Counted from the stretch's first letter, positions 39,695 through 49,564 are shown. The stretch is DNA of 64,000 nucleotides from Prorocentrum cordatum (GCA_963575745.1 CAUYUJ010019899.1:1-64000), one strand, 5' to 3'. Program-made: numbers and translations. The notes: generated by a model not told the origin, from the sequence alone.

Positions 39695-40350
39695 TATGCT
39701 GTTTCTTGGCTCCTCGAATCAGTGCCGTCGAAGAGGTGGGTCCGTGATGCTGGCAGCCGTGAGCTCAACAACACGGGAGGCCCCGGAAAGGCTGCCCCCG
39801 GGGAGGCCACGGGGGGGCGGCGCGGCGAGGCCATGCCGGGGGGGGAGGGGGGGAGGGGGCAGGGGCCAGAAGCAGGCCAGGCGAGGAGGACGAACGACGA
39901 CCACGACGAAAGACGGCAACGACGATGACGAGGACGACGACGACCAACGGCAACGACGAACGACGCCGACGAACATCGACGATGACGAACGACGACGACG
40001 AACAACGTCGACGAACGGCGACTGAACGAACGACGACGACGAACGACGACGAACGACGACGACAACGAACGACGACGACGACGACGACGACGACGAACGG
40101 TGACGAACGGTGACGACGACCACGAACATTGAACGACGACGACGAACGACGACGAGAAGCGCGAAACGACTACGAACGATGAGGACGAACGACGAGGAAG
40201 ACGAACAACGACGACGAACGAGGACGAGGCAGGACGAAAGACGACGGCGAACGACGGCGAGGAGGAGGTCGGAGCTCTAGAGCACAGCTGCCCAAGAGAG
40301 TCGTTGATACGCAGCACCCCGCAATTGCGGATGAGAGTGAGATGGCGTGC
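39695..40350 (+). repeat. GAC/ACG trinucleotide region
   Basis: Interrupted (ACGACGAACG)n at 39885-40255, read as Asp/Arg/Thr runs. A G-rich patch lies at 39838-39865. Confidence 0.85.
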
Positions 40351-40429
40351 GCGGGTTGGGTCGCGTGGTGGGTCGCGGGTGTGTCACGGGTAGGTCGTTG
40401 GTGGGTCGCGGGGGGGTCGCAGGCGAGGA

Positions 40430-40575
40430 CGACGACCGCAACAATAACAGCAACAGCGACAATACGAATAACAACAACAGCAGTAACAACAGCAACAGCA
40501 ACAGCAATAACAGCAACGGCAACAGCAGCAACAGCAAACACAACAGCACCAACAAGTCACAACAACAACCACAAT

Positions 40576-40606
<31 letters not shown>

Positions 40607-40680
40607 AGTCACAACGACAACAACAACAACCACAATAGCAACAACAACAACAACAACAACAACAGCAACCTCAACATTGA
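40430..40680 (+). repeat. CAA/CAG trinucleotide tract
   Basis: (CAACAG)n-type repeat with AATAAC interruptions. The tail recurs at 40995-41065 as part of a local duplication. Confidence 0.9.
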
Positions 40681-40741
40681 CAACATAAGCCCACTTCAGC
40701 CACGCACCAGGGGACAGGGAACGACCGTTCGGCCCCTCCGC

Positions 40742-40923
40742 TACAATAGGGGCGCTGAAGAAGGAACCCTTTTCGTTGGGGAGGGGCTCGGTATTCCTTA
40801 TCTGTCTCGCAGCTTGCCTGAGATGTTCCCTAAGTCTCCCATGGTGAAGCGAAGTTTAAACTCATGGAAAGAAAGGGGCCTCGTTCCTTATGAAGGGTTC
40901 CTTAGGTCAACGCCTCGACTGTA
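40742..40923 (+). mobile_element. Family A MITE-like element, copy 3
   Basis: TACAATAGGGGCGCTGAAGA to GCCTCGACTGTA, 182 bp. It splits GGCCCCTCCGC from TGACCATCGGAGACC. The tandem duplicate downstream has GGCCCCTCCGCCGATGAGCA in one piece, giving a natural unoccupied site. Confidence 0.85.
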
Positions 40924-41172
40924 TGACCATCGGAGACCTGGGCCCCTCCCTGCTGGCAAGGTGCAGCCACACTAGCAGCCACACTAGCAGCAGCAAAAAC
41001 AACAACAGCAACAACAACAACAACAAGTCACAACAACGACAACCACAATAGCAGCAACAGCAATACTGACAGCATACGCCTACTGCACCCACGCACCCGG
41101 GGACAGGGAAAACGACCGCTCGGCCCCTCCGCCGATGAGCATCGGAGACCTGGCCCCCCTCCCTGCCGGCAG

Positions 41173-41440
41173 GTGTGAGCTCGGCGGCATAGACGGCACC
41201 TGCGCCAGCCACGCCGCTCGCCTCGCGGGCAGCCGGTTCGCCGCGCAGCGGCACGGCTGCGCCCTCGGCCTCGGCCTCGTGCTCTACGGCTGCCCCGCCT
41301 GCGAGATGTGCACGCTCGCGGCGCGCGGGGAGGAGCAGAAGCAGGAGGAGGAGGAGGAGGAGGAGGAGGGGGAGGAGGAGGAGGGGGAGGAGGGGGAGAG
41401 GGAGGGCACGGAAAGCCAAGATCTCAGAAAGGGTATAAAC
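41173..41440 (+). CDS. Exon-like Cys-rich segment with CPAC motif and acidic tail
   Basis: After the acceptor-like GCCGGCAG the frame reads CELGGIDGTCASHAARLAG, SRFAAQRHGCALGLGLVLYG, then CPACEMCTLAARG and a Glu/Gly-rich run from a GGA repeat. The Cys and C-P-x-C spacing parallels the segment at 35876. The acidic run followed by a possible next exon fits the style of the 28147-30268 membrane-protein candidate. The start phase (one base left of Cys) equals that of exon C there. No partner exon is identified, and a family B element begins at 41447. Confidence 0.35.
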
Positions 41441-41446
41441 ATTTAC

Positions 41447-41606
41447 GTCGGGCATGGCCCTCCTCTACAGGAGGAAGATCCCCAAAGAATAACAACAAAA
41501 TAATGCGGGGACGATGCGTCGACTCTTTTTGGCCATGCTGGATTCTGTCTTGGATACTGTTGTTCATGCTCGCCCAAGATCCGCCTGCAGGAGGACATGC
41601 CCGACC
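41447..41606. mobile_element. Family B MITE-like element, copy 4
   Basis: GTCGGGCATGGCCCTCCTCT with ACAGGAGGA at the left; CCGCCTGCAGGAGGACATGC and CCGACC at the right; 160 bp. Confidence 0.8.
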
Positions 41607-41749
41607 CAATATAAACATGAGTGTGCGGAGTTCCGCGCCGGCTTCGTGCATCGGCGCCTGGGCCCCTCGAGTTCTGATTCCGCCTCTTCGTCGCTCCTCC
41701 AGCAGAACGCACCGCCCTCCGCCACCCTCGCGCTGTGAAGAAGAAGCAC

Positions 41750-41900
41750 GGCGGACGGTGGTCCGCGATGTCCGGCTTCAGGGGGCCCTCGCCGGGCCCC
41801 GGGACCGTCAAAGGGAATTCTACATGAAAAAACGATCCCGGGAAATGGGTCTAGATCCTTGGGGGTCGAAGTTGCGAACGAAATATCGAGGCGTCGGGAA
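41750..41900 (+). repeat. Family R dispersed repeat, copy 9
   Basis: GGGGGCCCTCGCCGGGCCCC, GGGACCGTCAAAGGG, GATCCCGGGAAATGGGTC, GATCCTTGGGGGTCGAAG, AAATATCGAGGCGTCGGG. Confidence 0.65.
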
Positions 41901-42057
41901 TTTGGGCTGGAGTTGCGCCAGGAAGTTTCGCAAACCCGGCTGCGAGGACGTTTCGCAGAAGGGGCGCGCAAAAGAACAATGTACCCCCGTCATCTGCCCC
42001 TCCCCCCCCCCTCCCAGGTGGGCCGATTTCCACCACCACCACAATAGGTAGGAGCGG

Positions 42058-42089
<32 letters not shown>

Positions 42090-42599
42090 GAAGGAGGGAG
42101 GAGGAGGAGGAGGAGGAGGAGGAGGAGGAGGAGATAATACCGCGTCTAGCCTCACGCCTTTTACACCGTTCGCCGTACATAGTGGGGCGAAGTGGGTGGG
42201 GGGCCATGTGAGTAGGTTCGGGGAAGGGGCCGCCACTTGCCGCTGCCGGTTGTCCGCGCGACCCCACCTACCTACCCACTGCCGCTTCTACCTGGAGGCT
42301 TGGAGGCGTATCTCCACCCTTTCTCTTCTCACAATTTCCCGACTGAACCCCTCCCCCCCAGCAAGTCGCGGCGGGGGGGGGCTGGAGAGGTGGCTGCAGG
42401 GAGACCCACGTCCGCCATCAGTCAGGTTAGGTCAGGAGGGGGAGATCTCCCCCGTCCTACCCATGGTAGTGGTGGTGGAAGATTGGCCCATCACCCAAGG
42501 TGGGCGTGGGTGTGCTCCCTGACTCCCCTAGGCGTCGGGGTGCGAGGAGGACGGCGAGGCGCCCGCCCTGACCGCGGACCACGGTGATGCGGACCCCCC
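41901..42599. other. Intergenic with a GGA tract
   Basis: (GGA)n at 42055-42132; otherwise no gene recognised. GGTCAGG/GTTAGGTCAGG phrases occur near 42420. Confidence 0.5.
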
Positions 42600-42870
42600 C
42601 GGCGTGGACGAGGACCTTGCCGCCGCCGCCGCCGCCGTCGCCGTCGCCGTCGCCGCCGTCGTCGCCATCGTCGTCTTCGTCGTCGTCGTCACCGTCGTCG
42701 CCGACCTGGCCGTGCAGCTCATCTGGCGGGTCGTCGGCGCCGTCGCCGCAGCCGCCGCCGTCGTCGGCGGGGTCCTCGTCGGCGGGGTCGTAGCCAGCGC
42801 TGCCGTCGTCGGGATCGTCGTCGTCGTCAGGGCCGCCGTCCTCGTCGTCTTCGTCGTCGCCGTCGTCAAG
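42600..42870 (+). repeat. GCC/GTC trinucleotide region
   Basis: Interrupted (GCCGTC)n; frames read Ala/Val, Ser/Pro or Asp runs. Confidence 0.85.
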
Positions 42871-42884
42871 GACGCGGAGGGCGA

Positions 42885-43002
42885 GACGGACGAGGCAACA
42901 CCTGGACTGCCCGACGCCGTCGGGCACCACGCGGGGAGGGCCAAGGACGCGGTGGGGCACGCGGCGAGCAAGGCCAGCCAAGGGAGGACGATCACGACCT
43001 GA
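42885..43002 (+). CDS. LEA-like amphipathic segment (exon candidate)
   Basis: Reads DEATPGLPDAVGHHAGRAKD then AVGHAASKASQGRTITT and a stop. The AKDAVGHAASKA motif closely parallels AKDSLGHVAGKAAE in the segment at 54228. Repeats of this kind (Ala/Lys/Asp, 11-residue helical pattern) are typical of LEA-type desiccation or cold-stress proteins; that link is inference from pattern only. It directly follows a trinucleotide tract and has no defined start. Confidence 0.25.
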
Positions 43003-43009
43003 CGGGTTC

Positions 43010-43098
43010 CTCCTCCTCCTCCTCCTCCTCCTCCTCCTTCTCCTCCTCCTCCTCCTCCTCCTCCTCCTCCTCCTCCTCCTCCTCCTCCCCCTCCCCCT
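43010..43098 (+). repeat. CCT microsatellite
   Basis: (CCT)n of about 85 bp just 5' of the retrotransposon fragment, possibly at its truncation point. Confidence 0.95.
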
Positions 43099-43157
43099 CC
43101 CACCTCCCTCCTGTTCCTGGTTCCAGGGACCTCCAGGGGCGGCGTTGTCCTGGGGCC

Positions 43158-44348
43158 TTGTTCCCAGGCTGTCTGCCAGGAGGCCTCTACGCCACTGACG
43201 GCACGGGTGGCCAGTTTGCCAAGTTTCCTGTCCTCCGACGAGTTGCCTTTGCCTTTGTGCGGCTCCGTCCTAGCGATGACTTTGACTGGGATTGTGAAGT
43301 CACAGGTGTACTCGACTCGGTTCGACAGACGGTCCCACGCGCAGAGCTTGCGGCCATAGTTGAGTGCCTTCGATGCGTTGACCCTGCCCAAGATCTGCGC
43401 GTGGTCACCGACCATGCCAATATTGTCAATGGTTTCCTGGCTGGCCGAGCGGCCTCTGCGAGGCTGGCTAATGTTGATCTCTGGTGGGAATTCTGGCAGC
43501 TCCTCTCGGAGCGATCTGGGGACTTCCAGGTGTTTCATGTTCCCAGCCACCTGCTGGAGGATGCCCCAAAGCTCGCCCGTTTTGGCGACTCTGTAGACTG
43601 GGACCATGTGGTGCTCAACTCTGTCGCTGATGAGCTTGCTGACCTGCGTGCTCTTGAATGCCAGGTCCCTAATGGAGCTGTTCAGGCTTATAATGAGCTC
43701 GTCGCCAATGCCTGTGCCATCCTCAAGCGTAATGCCTCTATCATTATCGAGTGTGCTGCCCTCAAGACCGAGCCTGATCGCAGGCTGCGCAAGCAGCCCA
43801 TTGATCTTGTGCTCCGCAGGCGTCGGTGGATCGAAGCCGATGTGAGGGGTTCGTCGCACGTTTGGGAGTTTGGTTCTGGCGTTTGGACTTGTGGGATGTG
43901 CAAGGCTTCGATCTCCGATGTTGCCCCCTCGCTCCGCGCGAGGCGCCGCTCTGCTTGCCCTGTTTATGGAGGAGGTGGAGTTGGGAGTTCGGTTTCGGTG
44001 GAGCCGGAGGAGGTCACTGTCAAAAAGTGGGCGAGGCCATGTCGGGCCATGGCCGCCAGGGACGACTCCCTCTGGCGTCGCCTGAGGCTTGACCCGCCCC
44101 CTGAGCGAGCTGCGCCTTGGGTCGCTGGCAAGGCGGTCCACCCTTCACACGTTTTGTGGCAGAAAGGTGCGTTCACCTTTTGCGGCGAATGCGGCTCTTG
44201 GGCAATAGCTCGCCCTGACTCCCTGCGGGAGCCTTGTCCTGTGGCCGCGCATGGACCGCATGCCATAACTAAGCACCAGCTCGAGGTTTTACAGCGGATT
44301 TGCAAAGGCCTCCCGCCGTCTAAGACCTCCAAGAGCTGGGTGCCGTAA
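43158..44348 (+). CDS. Non-LTR retrotransposon 3' end: RNase H domain plus C-terminal Cys modules (5' truncated)
   Basis: Open for 396 codons from a TTG-initiated frame (no real start; the true protein extended upstream). RNase HI motifs are in order: YATDGTGG (Asp14), RAELAAIVE (Glu63), VVTDHANIV (Asp85), HVPSHL (His131) and SVADELAD (Asp158). These are the catalytic DEDD residues plus the usual His. After a basic linker come two related Cys modules, VWTCGMCKAS (Cys245, Cys248) and FTFCGECGSW (Cys342, Cys345), each followed by a Cys-Pro, probably zinc-binding. Ends TAA at about 44346. The arrangement fits the end of a LINE ORF2. Reverse transcriptase and endonuclease are absent, replaced upstream by microsatellites, so this is a 5'-truncated, immobile copy, though its RNase H frame is intact and appears little decayed. 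Confidence 0.8.
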   Translation: MFPGCLPGGLYATDGTGGQFAKFPVLRRVAFAFVRLRPSDDFDWDCEVTGVLDSVRQTVPRAELAAIVECLRCVDPAQDLRVVTDHANIVNGFLAGRAASARLANVDLWWEFWQLLSERSGDFQVFHVPSHLLEDAPKLARFGDSVDWDHVVLNSVADELADLRALECQVPNGAVQAYNELVANACAILKRNASIIIECAALKTEPDRRLRKQPIDLVLRRRRWIEADVRGSSHVWEFGSGVWTCGMCKASISDVAPSLRARRRSACPVYGGGGVGSSVSVEPEEVTVKKWARPCRAMAARDDSLWRRLRLDPPPERAAPWVAGKAVHPSHVLWQKGAFTFCGECGSWAIARPDSLREPCPVAAHGPHAITKHQLEVLQRICKGLPPSKTSKSWVP

Positions 44349-44580
44349 TTCCTTTTCCCTGCCCGGCAACCCCTGCATCTCTTGCACTCTGGAGTTTGGT
44401 TGGCGGCGGCGCACTGGAAATCCTCCTCCCCCTCCCCGTCCCCCTCCCCCTTGCCCCTCCCGCCCCCCCTCCCATGGATCCTCCTCCTTCTTCTCCTCCT
44501 CGTCCTCCTCGTCCTCCTCGTTGGTTTTGGCTTAAGCTTCGTCCCGCAGGGTCGCGCCCGCGCCTCCCGCTTCGATCCTG

Positions 44581-45246
44581 ATGCCGCCGACGCAGCGTGC
44601 TCGCGCCGCCGCGCCGCTCGAGGCCGCCCGCGGGGCGCTCCTCGCGGCGCACGCGGCCGCTGGGCTTTCGGGCGGCGCGGGATTCCGTGAGGCGGCTCGC
44701 CTCCTCCGCGCCGCCGAGGGCCTCATTCGCTCGGCAGTCGCTGTCCTGGCGGCGCCGCCGCCGCCCGAGCCTGCTGCCGCCCCGCATGTGGCCCGCCCTC
44801 GGCGGCGCCCACGGCGACGCGGGCGCGGCGGCGCGCGCGGCCCTGCTGGCGGCAGCGACTACGCGATGGAGGCCGAGGAGGACGCGGCGGCGGCAGCGGC
44901 GGTGACGGGCGGGCCCGCGGCGCCTTCTTCGCCCCTGCTGGACGACTCGTGGGCCGACGCGCTGCCCCCGCGGCAAGCGGCGGCCCCTGTGGCGCCTGGT
45001 GGTGGGCGGCCTCCTGGTGCGGCTCGGTCGCCGCTGGAGCTTGCTGCTGCTACCAAGGCCCTGGCCTTGCGGCTCGGCGTGGCGCCTGGCAACCTGCCCG
45101 GCCTCTTCACGGAGGCGGAGGCCCGCACCTCGGAGCTCTCTGACGACGAGCGGGACTTGCTGCACCGCGTCGCGGCCCTCTTCGAGGAGAACTCCGGGGC
45201 GGGCGGGGGTGGCAGTGGGGGGTTGGCAGGGGGGCTCGCCGCGTAG
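44581..45246 (+). CDS. Ala-rich hypothetical protein, 221 aa
   Basis: ATG to a stop at 45246. The N-terminal third looks helical (PLEAARGALLAAHAAAGLSG, REAARLLRAAEGLIRSAVAV), followed by a basic Pro/Arg linker. The C-terminal half has an ordinary segment LALRLGVAPGNLPGLFTEAE and LSDDERDLLHRVAALFEEN before a Gly-rich end. No family recognised. It lies 230 bp after the retrotransposon stop, separated by a CCT tract, and could be an exon of a host gene (an AG precedes at about 44550) or unrelated. Very high GC lowers the value of frame length. Confidence 0.35.
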   Translation: MPPTQRARAAAPLEAARGALLAAHAAAGLSGGAGFREAARLLRAAEGLIRSAVAVLAAPPPPEPAAAPHVARPRRRPRRRGRGGARGPAGGSDYAMEAEEDAAAAAAVTGGPAAPSSPLLDDSWADALPPRQAAAPVAPGGGRPPGAARSPLELAAATKALALRLGVAPGNLPGLFTEAEARTSELSDDERDLLHRVAALFEENSGAGGGGSGGLAGGLAA

Positions 45247-45377
45247 CGAGCAGGCCCGCCGCCCCCCCCCGTCCGCCGCATGGCGCTCGACTTCTGCGGG
45301 GGCCGCTTCATGCTCTTCTGACTCGTCGGGGTCCCGTTCCCGGACGGTTCCTCGCTCGATGCTGCGCCCTGCGTCCG

Positions 45378-45560
45378 TCCTCCTCGTCCTCCTCCTCGTC
45401 CTCCTCCTCCTCCTCCTCCTTCTCCTCCTCCTCATCTTCCTCCTCCCTCCTCCTCCTCCTCCTCCTCCTCCGCCTTCCTCCTCCTCTTCTCCATCCTCCT
45501 CCTCCCCTCCTCCCCCTCCTCCTCCTCCCCCTCCCCCTCCTCTTCTTCTTCCTCCTCCTT
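45378..45560 (+). repeat. CCT pyrimidine tract
   Basis: About 180 bp of (CCT)n with TTC and CCC interruptions. Confidence 0.95.
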
Positions 45561-46661
45561 CACCTCGGCTCATAAACTTTTCACACTCTTCCCTGCTGTT
45601 CATCATATCCGCCTTCTCCGCTGTAGGATTACCGTTCGTCCTTCAGCCTCGCCATCACCACCACCATCATCACCATTGTTGGGTGCGTTCGTTTGCCTGC
45701 CGTTCTTTTCCTCGCGTTGTGGCCAGTCGCAATGGCCGTCGATCTTGAACGCTGTTTCAGAAGATGGTGGGCGACCTCCTCAAGGCGACAAGTGATGTGA
45801 TCGTTGAGCGCCAATCGGGATGTTCGGCTACTGCTGCCAACAAGGTCAGTCCTCTAAGGAGTTGTCTCAGCCATCTGATGAGAACCGCACGGTGGCCCAG
45901 GCACGCCACCCCCGTATACATGGGCCAGACGGGCCCACGCTGGTGGAGGTTCCCCCCCTGGGCCCAGCTTCATTGCAGAGCACCCCTTGCTCGCGAGGGG
46001 GGTCCGCCTCGCACTTCACTTCGGCCAGTGGCCCAGGCTCGGATTCGGGGGGGGGGGGGGGGGGGGGGGGCGGGCTCCGTTTGCTCCTGGGGGCGGGGTC
46101 GCCGCGGGCGAGGCGTCTCTCCGATTCTCTCCGCTCTCCTCGGTCCTGCTTCTGCCAGCTGGCCCGCCTCTGCCCCCTCCTCTTTTGGCAGCCGGGAGGA
46201 GGATGACGTTGAGGAGTGGGAGGAGGTCGAAGATGAGAGGGACAAGGATGAGAATGCGGCGAAGTAGAAAGGGCGGAAGGAGCCCAGACTTCCTCTCGTC
46301 GTGACATAAGCCGCGGCGGGAGGACTTCGCATCCATCTCCCAAGCGTCTCGCCACGCGCTACGGCGCTGCAAGAAGCCATTGGCATGCGCGCGCATGTCG
46401 GCGATTCTACATACTCAAGATATTCAAAGGACGCATGGCATCCGGGGTGATGCTCAGGCCCTCGGACATGGGTATTTGGGTGTTCGCAGTCCTGTCCTTG
46501 GACCTTGGACCTTTGCAGCAATTCTTCCAACGTCGAGCGCGCCCCCATTCGAACCTGGCCGCATCTCCCTATCGGAATGCACTGGTCCTGCAGGGTTTTT
46601 TGATGGATTCTCGATGTGTACTTCCGCTACTTCTGGGGAGTGTACATGGGATTTGCATCAA
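45561..46661. other. No gene recognised; poly-G tract
   Basis: 46048-46070 is a run of about 23 G. The rest is mixed sequence with several open frames but no motif; 46195-46265 is GA-rich. Confidence 0.45.
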
Positions 46662-46820
46662 GTCGGGCATGTCCTTCTGCAGGAGGAATCTTCAGAAATA
46701 GTAAAACATGGCCTGGCTATACTTTTTTCCGACATTCTTCACAAGTTTCTCTACCTTTGGCTTTGGACTAGTTTGTGAATTCGTCCTTAAAAAAATGCCC
46801 GTAGGAGGACGTGCCCGACC
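46662..46820. mobile_element. Family B MITE-like element, copy 5
   Basis: GTCGGGCATGTCCTTCTGCA with GGAGGAATCTTC; right end GCCCGTAGGAGGACGTGCCC GACC. 159 bp. Confidence 0.8.
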
Positions 46821-47250
46821 TAAGATTTGCCACCGCCTCTGGGGCGCGTCCTGGGCCGTATTGGGGCGGTCTTGGGAGCTTTTGAGGTCGTCAAGCACGG
46901 GCCGACAGCGAAAACAAGCAACATGTTGAACATATACGTTTTACGAACGGAGTGGGGCTCTTTGGGCCCCTTGGGGCTTTCTTTGGGGCCCTGTTGGGGG
47001 TCGCTTGGGCTCTCTCTCTCTCTCTCTCTCTGGCGAGCTCAGACGGCTCCCGGCGACGCGGGGCAGGCGCGCCGGGCGCCCCCTTTGCCGCCGCGCTGCG
47101 CTCCGCCGCCGCTGCGTTGCGCCGGTCGGGGATGCGCCGGCCCGGCCCCGCCTGGGCCTGGCCTCGCTGGGGCGTGTGCGTGTTTCCTTCGGCGAGGACC
47201 ATCGAGGAGCATCCTTGATCATTTGGCGAAGAAGCCACGCACGAAACTTA
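46821..47250. other. Intergenic with a 73-bp repeat shared with 53.73 kb
   Basis: 47012-47033 is (CT)n. 47175-47247 (GACCATCGAGGAGCATCCTT, GATCATTTGGCGAAGAAG, CCACGCAC) is almost the same as 53734-53806. No gene. Confidence 0.6.
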
Positions 47251-47372
47251 TATATAAATATATATATATGTATATATGTATATATGTATATGTATGTGTA
47301 TATATATGAACAAAAACAAAAAAAACAAAAAACATATATATATATATTTATATATATAAACAAAAAACAGGG
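47250..47372 (+). repeat. TA/TATG-rich tract with CAAAAA motifs
   Basis: Two (TA)n blocks separated by ACAAAAACAAAAAAAAC-like sequence. Confidence 0.9.
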
Positions 47373-47727
47373 AAGGAGCACGGCACGGGGAGCTGCTCCA
47401 GGTGGGGCGTTCCAGAAGGGGCCTGTCCTTCGGGGATCGGAGGAGTTGTCGTCTCTTCCGCGGCGGAAGGCTGGCGGAGGATCGGCGGCAGCAAAACGAG
47501 GCCGCCACCGCTGGCGGAAGCAGGAGGGAAGGCCAGCGGAAGGCGGCGGAAGTTTTTCCTTTTCTTATGATTCAAAAAACGCCACCAAGAGATGGCAACA
47601 ATTTGGGTTCAGTGTTTTTTTGAGATCGGCCATGTAAGTCTCTGGGGCCCGTCTCTGTCTCGCATCTTGCTCTGGGTAAGGCCGCGTTGTTTGGGAACGT
47701 CTCGTACAATGTTCTTGTGGTCGCGAC

Positions 47728-48030
47728 ATGTCGCAAGTTCGTCCCTGCGGAATTTCCAAGGGCCCCTTCCTGGGATGGCTCTTCTTCCATGCCGAACTGG
47801 ATTTCCTGCTCACTGGCATGGATCGCTCCATCCCCTCCATGATTCGCCTGCGCCGGCGAAGAGCTGCATGCGGGAAGCGCGCCTCCGAATACATGGCCCG
47901 CGCACGGGATATCGAGAAGGTCGCCCACGCCACTGTATGCTGTGTTGCTGTTGCCCGCTTCTCCTCGCCCTTTCGCAGCTGCGCTCAGGCTCCTCAGAGC
48001 GCTCGGACCACTGAGCAGGGGGGCCCCTAA
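47728..48030 (+). CDS. Possible retroelement-type ORF fragment
   Basis: The frame reads GISKGPFLGWLFFHAELDFL, LTGMDRSIPSMIRL, then RRRRAACGKRASEYMARARD and IEKVAHAT before becoming featureless. The region lacks simple repeats. The LDFLLTGMDRS...RASEYMARARDIEK stretch looks like real protein, perhaps from the upstream part of a LINE-type element, but I cannot name a domain. No start is chosen with confidence; the listed ATG is only the first in frame. Confidence 0.25.
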   Translation: MSQVRPCGISKGPFLGWLFFHAELDFLLTGMDRSIPSMIRLRRRRAACGKRASEYMARARDIEKVAHATVCCVAVARFSSPFRSCAQAPQSARTTEQGGP

Positions 48031-48209
48031 CTTGTGGGCCGTTCTCGCTTCGATGTCGTTTCGCAGCAAGCGCGGATTGAAGACAAAACGAATGGACAAC
48101 GGGAACATAACGAAAACGAAAGACATTGTTCAGGCTTGTCCTTGCCACTGAGCTGAAGCTCGAGGCGGGGTGCGGCTGGGGTGAGGGCGAGGTTGCGGCC
48201 TAGACTTAC

Positions 48210-48359
48210 GTCGGGCATGTTCCTCTACAGGAGGAATATTCAAGAACAGGGAAGAATAGTCAGGGGAGGATTTTCCCTGCTGTGGTGACGGAATTGATTA
48301 TATGTTGAGCATCTTTATTTTCCTTTCCAAAATCCGCCTGTAGGAGGAGATGCCCGACC
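48210..48359. mobile_element. Family B MITE-like element, copy 6
   Basis: GTCGGGCATGTTCCTCTACA with GGAGGAATATTC; right end CCGCCTGTAGGAGGAGATGC CCGACC. TTAC and TAAG flank it. Confidence 0.85.
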
Positions 48360-48904
48360 TAAGCCCAGACTGCAGCGACGGAAGCAGCTTCCGCGGCCTC
48401 TTCGCAAACGGGTGCACTCCGGGGGGGCATCCCGGGAGCGGCGGGGGCCCGGCGTTCCGCGGATGCCAGGAGTGGACAAGAGCAGCCCCGGCACTTGGGA
48501 GTCCGCCGCTGGGGAGCACCAGCGTGGCGAAACGTGTTGGTGTGATGCTCGTTTTGGGGACCTCCCTGGGGCCCACCTAACAGATCTGTGCGACCCCAGT
48601 TCGACCCCAGTTCGACTCCAGGCTCGACTCGAGTTCGACCGAGGTTCGACTCGAGGCCGACTCGAATCGACGGGCGTTCGACGCAGCTTCGACGCACGAG
48701 TGGAGCGAGTGGCTCTGGGAAGGCCCCCAGAATGAGCAGCCAGTGCTGGCCGCCTTTCTAAGGCCAAGCAGTTTCTGTCGCTGGGGTTCTGGCCGGGGGT
48801 CGGCGCGACTTGGCTGCGGCCCGCGTGCGGGAGTGGTCGGGGAGCGCACGGGCTCCGCGCCTGGCTCTTGATCCGATGTCCTGTTGGGAGTGGACGTGGA
48901 TGCG
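48360..48904. other. No gene recognised; GTTCGACTCGAG cluster
   Basis: 48595-48700 repeats TTCGACTC(C/G)AG-type phrases, a degenerate 12-bp repeat. A 76-codon frame (48350-48580) has no known motif. Confidence 0.45.
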
Positions 48905-49045
48905 CCAGGCTTTGTATTTTCGGTCCCTGGGGGCCCTCGCCAGGCCTCGGGGCCGTCAAAAAACGACTCAGGACGAAAAAACAGTCCCAGGGAAAGGGTC
49001 GGGACTTCAGGGACGCCGTCCTGACAAAAATCAGGACGTCGCATG
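48905..49045 (+). repeat. Family R dispersed repeat, copy 10
   Basis: TCCCTGGGGGCCCTCGCCAG, GGGGCCGTCAAAAAACGACT, GGGAAAGGGTCGGGACTTC, AAATCAGGACGTCGCATG. Confidence 0.75.
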
Positions 49046-49109
49046 TCTGGGCAGACAGGCGGACCCTGGAGGAACAACGAAAAGGTGGTCAAACAAAATG
49101 CAGAAACAG

Positions 49110-49270
49110 CCAGGCATGGTCGAAAATGGTCCCCCAACCATGGTCAAACTGTTTTTGAAGATTCCTCCTGTAGAGGGACGCGCCCGACTTAGAGCTCGCC
49201 CAGGTGTCCAGCGATCTTCCCGATTATAGAAAAGGGCCGCCCCCCCCCCCCCCCCGTGTGACTGATGCAC
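49110..49270 (+). repeat. Direct repeat with a family B-like right end, unit 1
   Basis: AAATGGTCCCCCAACCATGG, CTCCTGTAGAGGGACGCGCC, GACTTAGAGCTCGCC, AAGGGCCGCCCCC. The second copy is at 49565-49715; both contain a poly-C run. Confidence 0.7.
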
Positions 49271-49564
49271 AAGCTTACTCCGTACTTCCTATCAGTCAGC
49301 TTCGGGGGGACAAACGTGAAAACGCGGCGCGGCCAGCCCCCCCCCCGCCCCCCGGTACCACCCCCGCGCCCCAGCGGGAGAAGGGATCGACCCCCCAGGC
49401 CCCCCCCCTGGCACCCCCGCGGACGCGCCGCGGCCAGCCCCCCCGGGCACTCCACGGGGGGGGGGGGGGCGATGATGAAGCGATCCAGAGTACACTTTCG
49501 TTAAAGCCGCGAGGTTCACGGAAGTGTCAGGCGAGAACCCCCACCTTGCAAAGGGAAGCGTCGT
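49271..49564. other. C-rich spacer, no gene
   Basis: Several C runs and a G run (49456-49470). No recognisable frame. Confidence 0.5.

Noticed and set aside
42528-44141. Long minus-strand open frame (537 codons)
   Set aside because: It is antisense to the RNase H coding region, whose catalytic motifs fix the plus strand as the real one; the other end is a trinucleotide translation.
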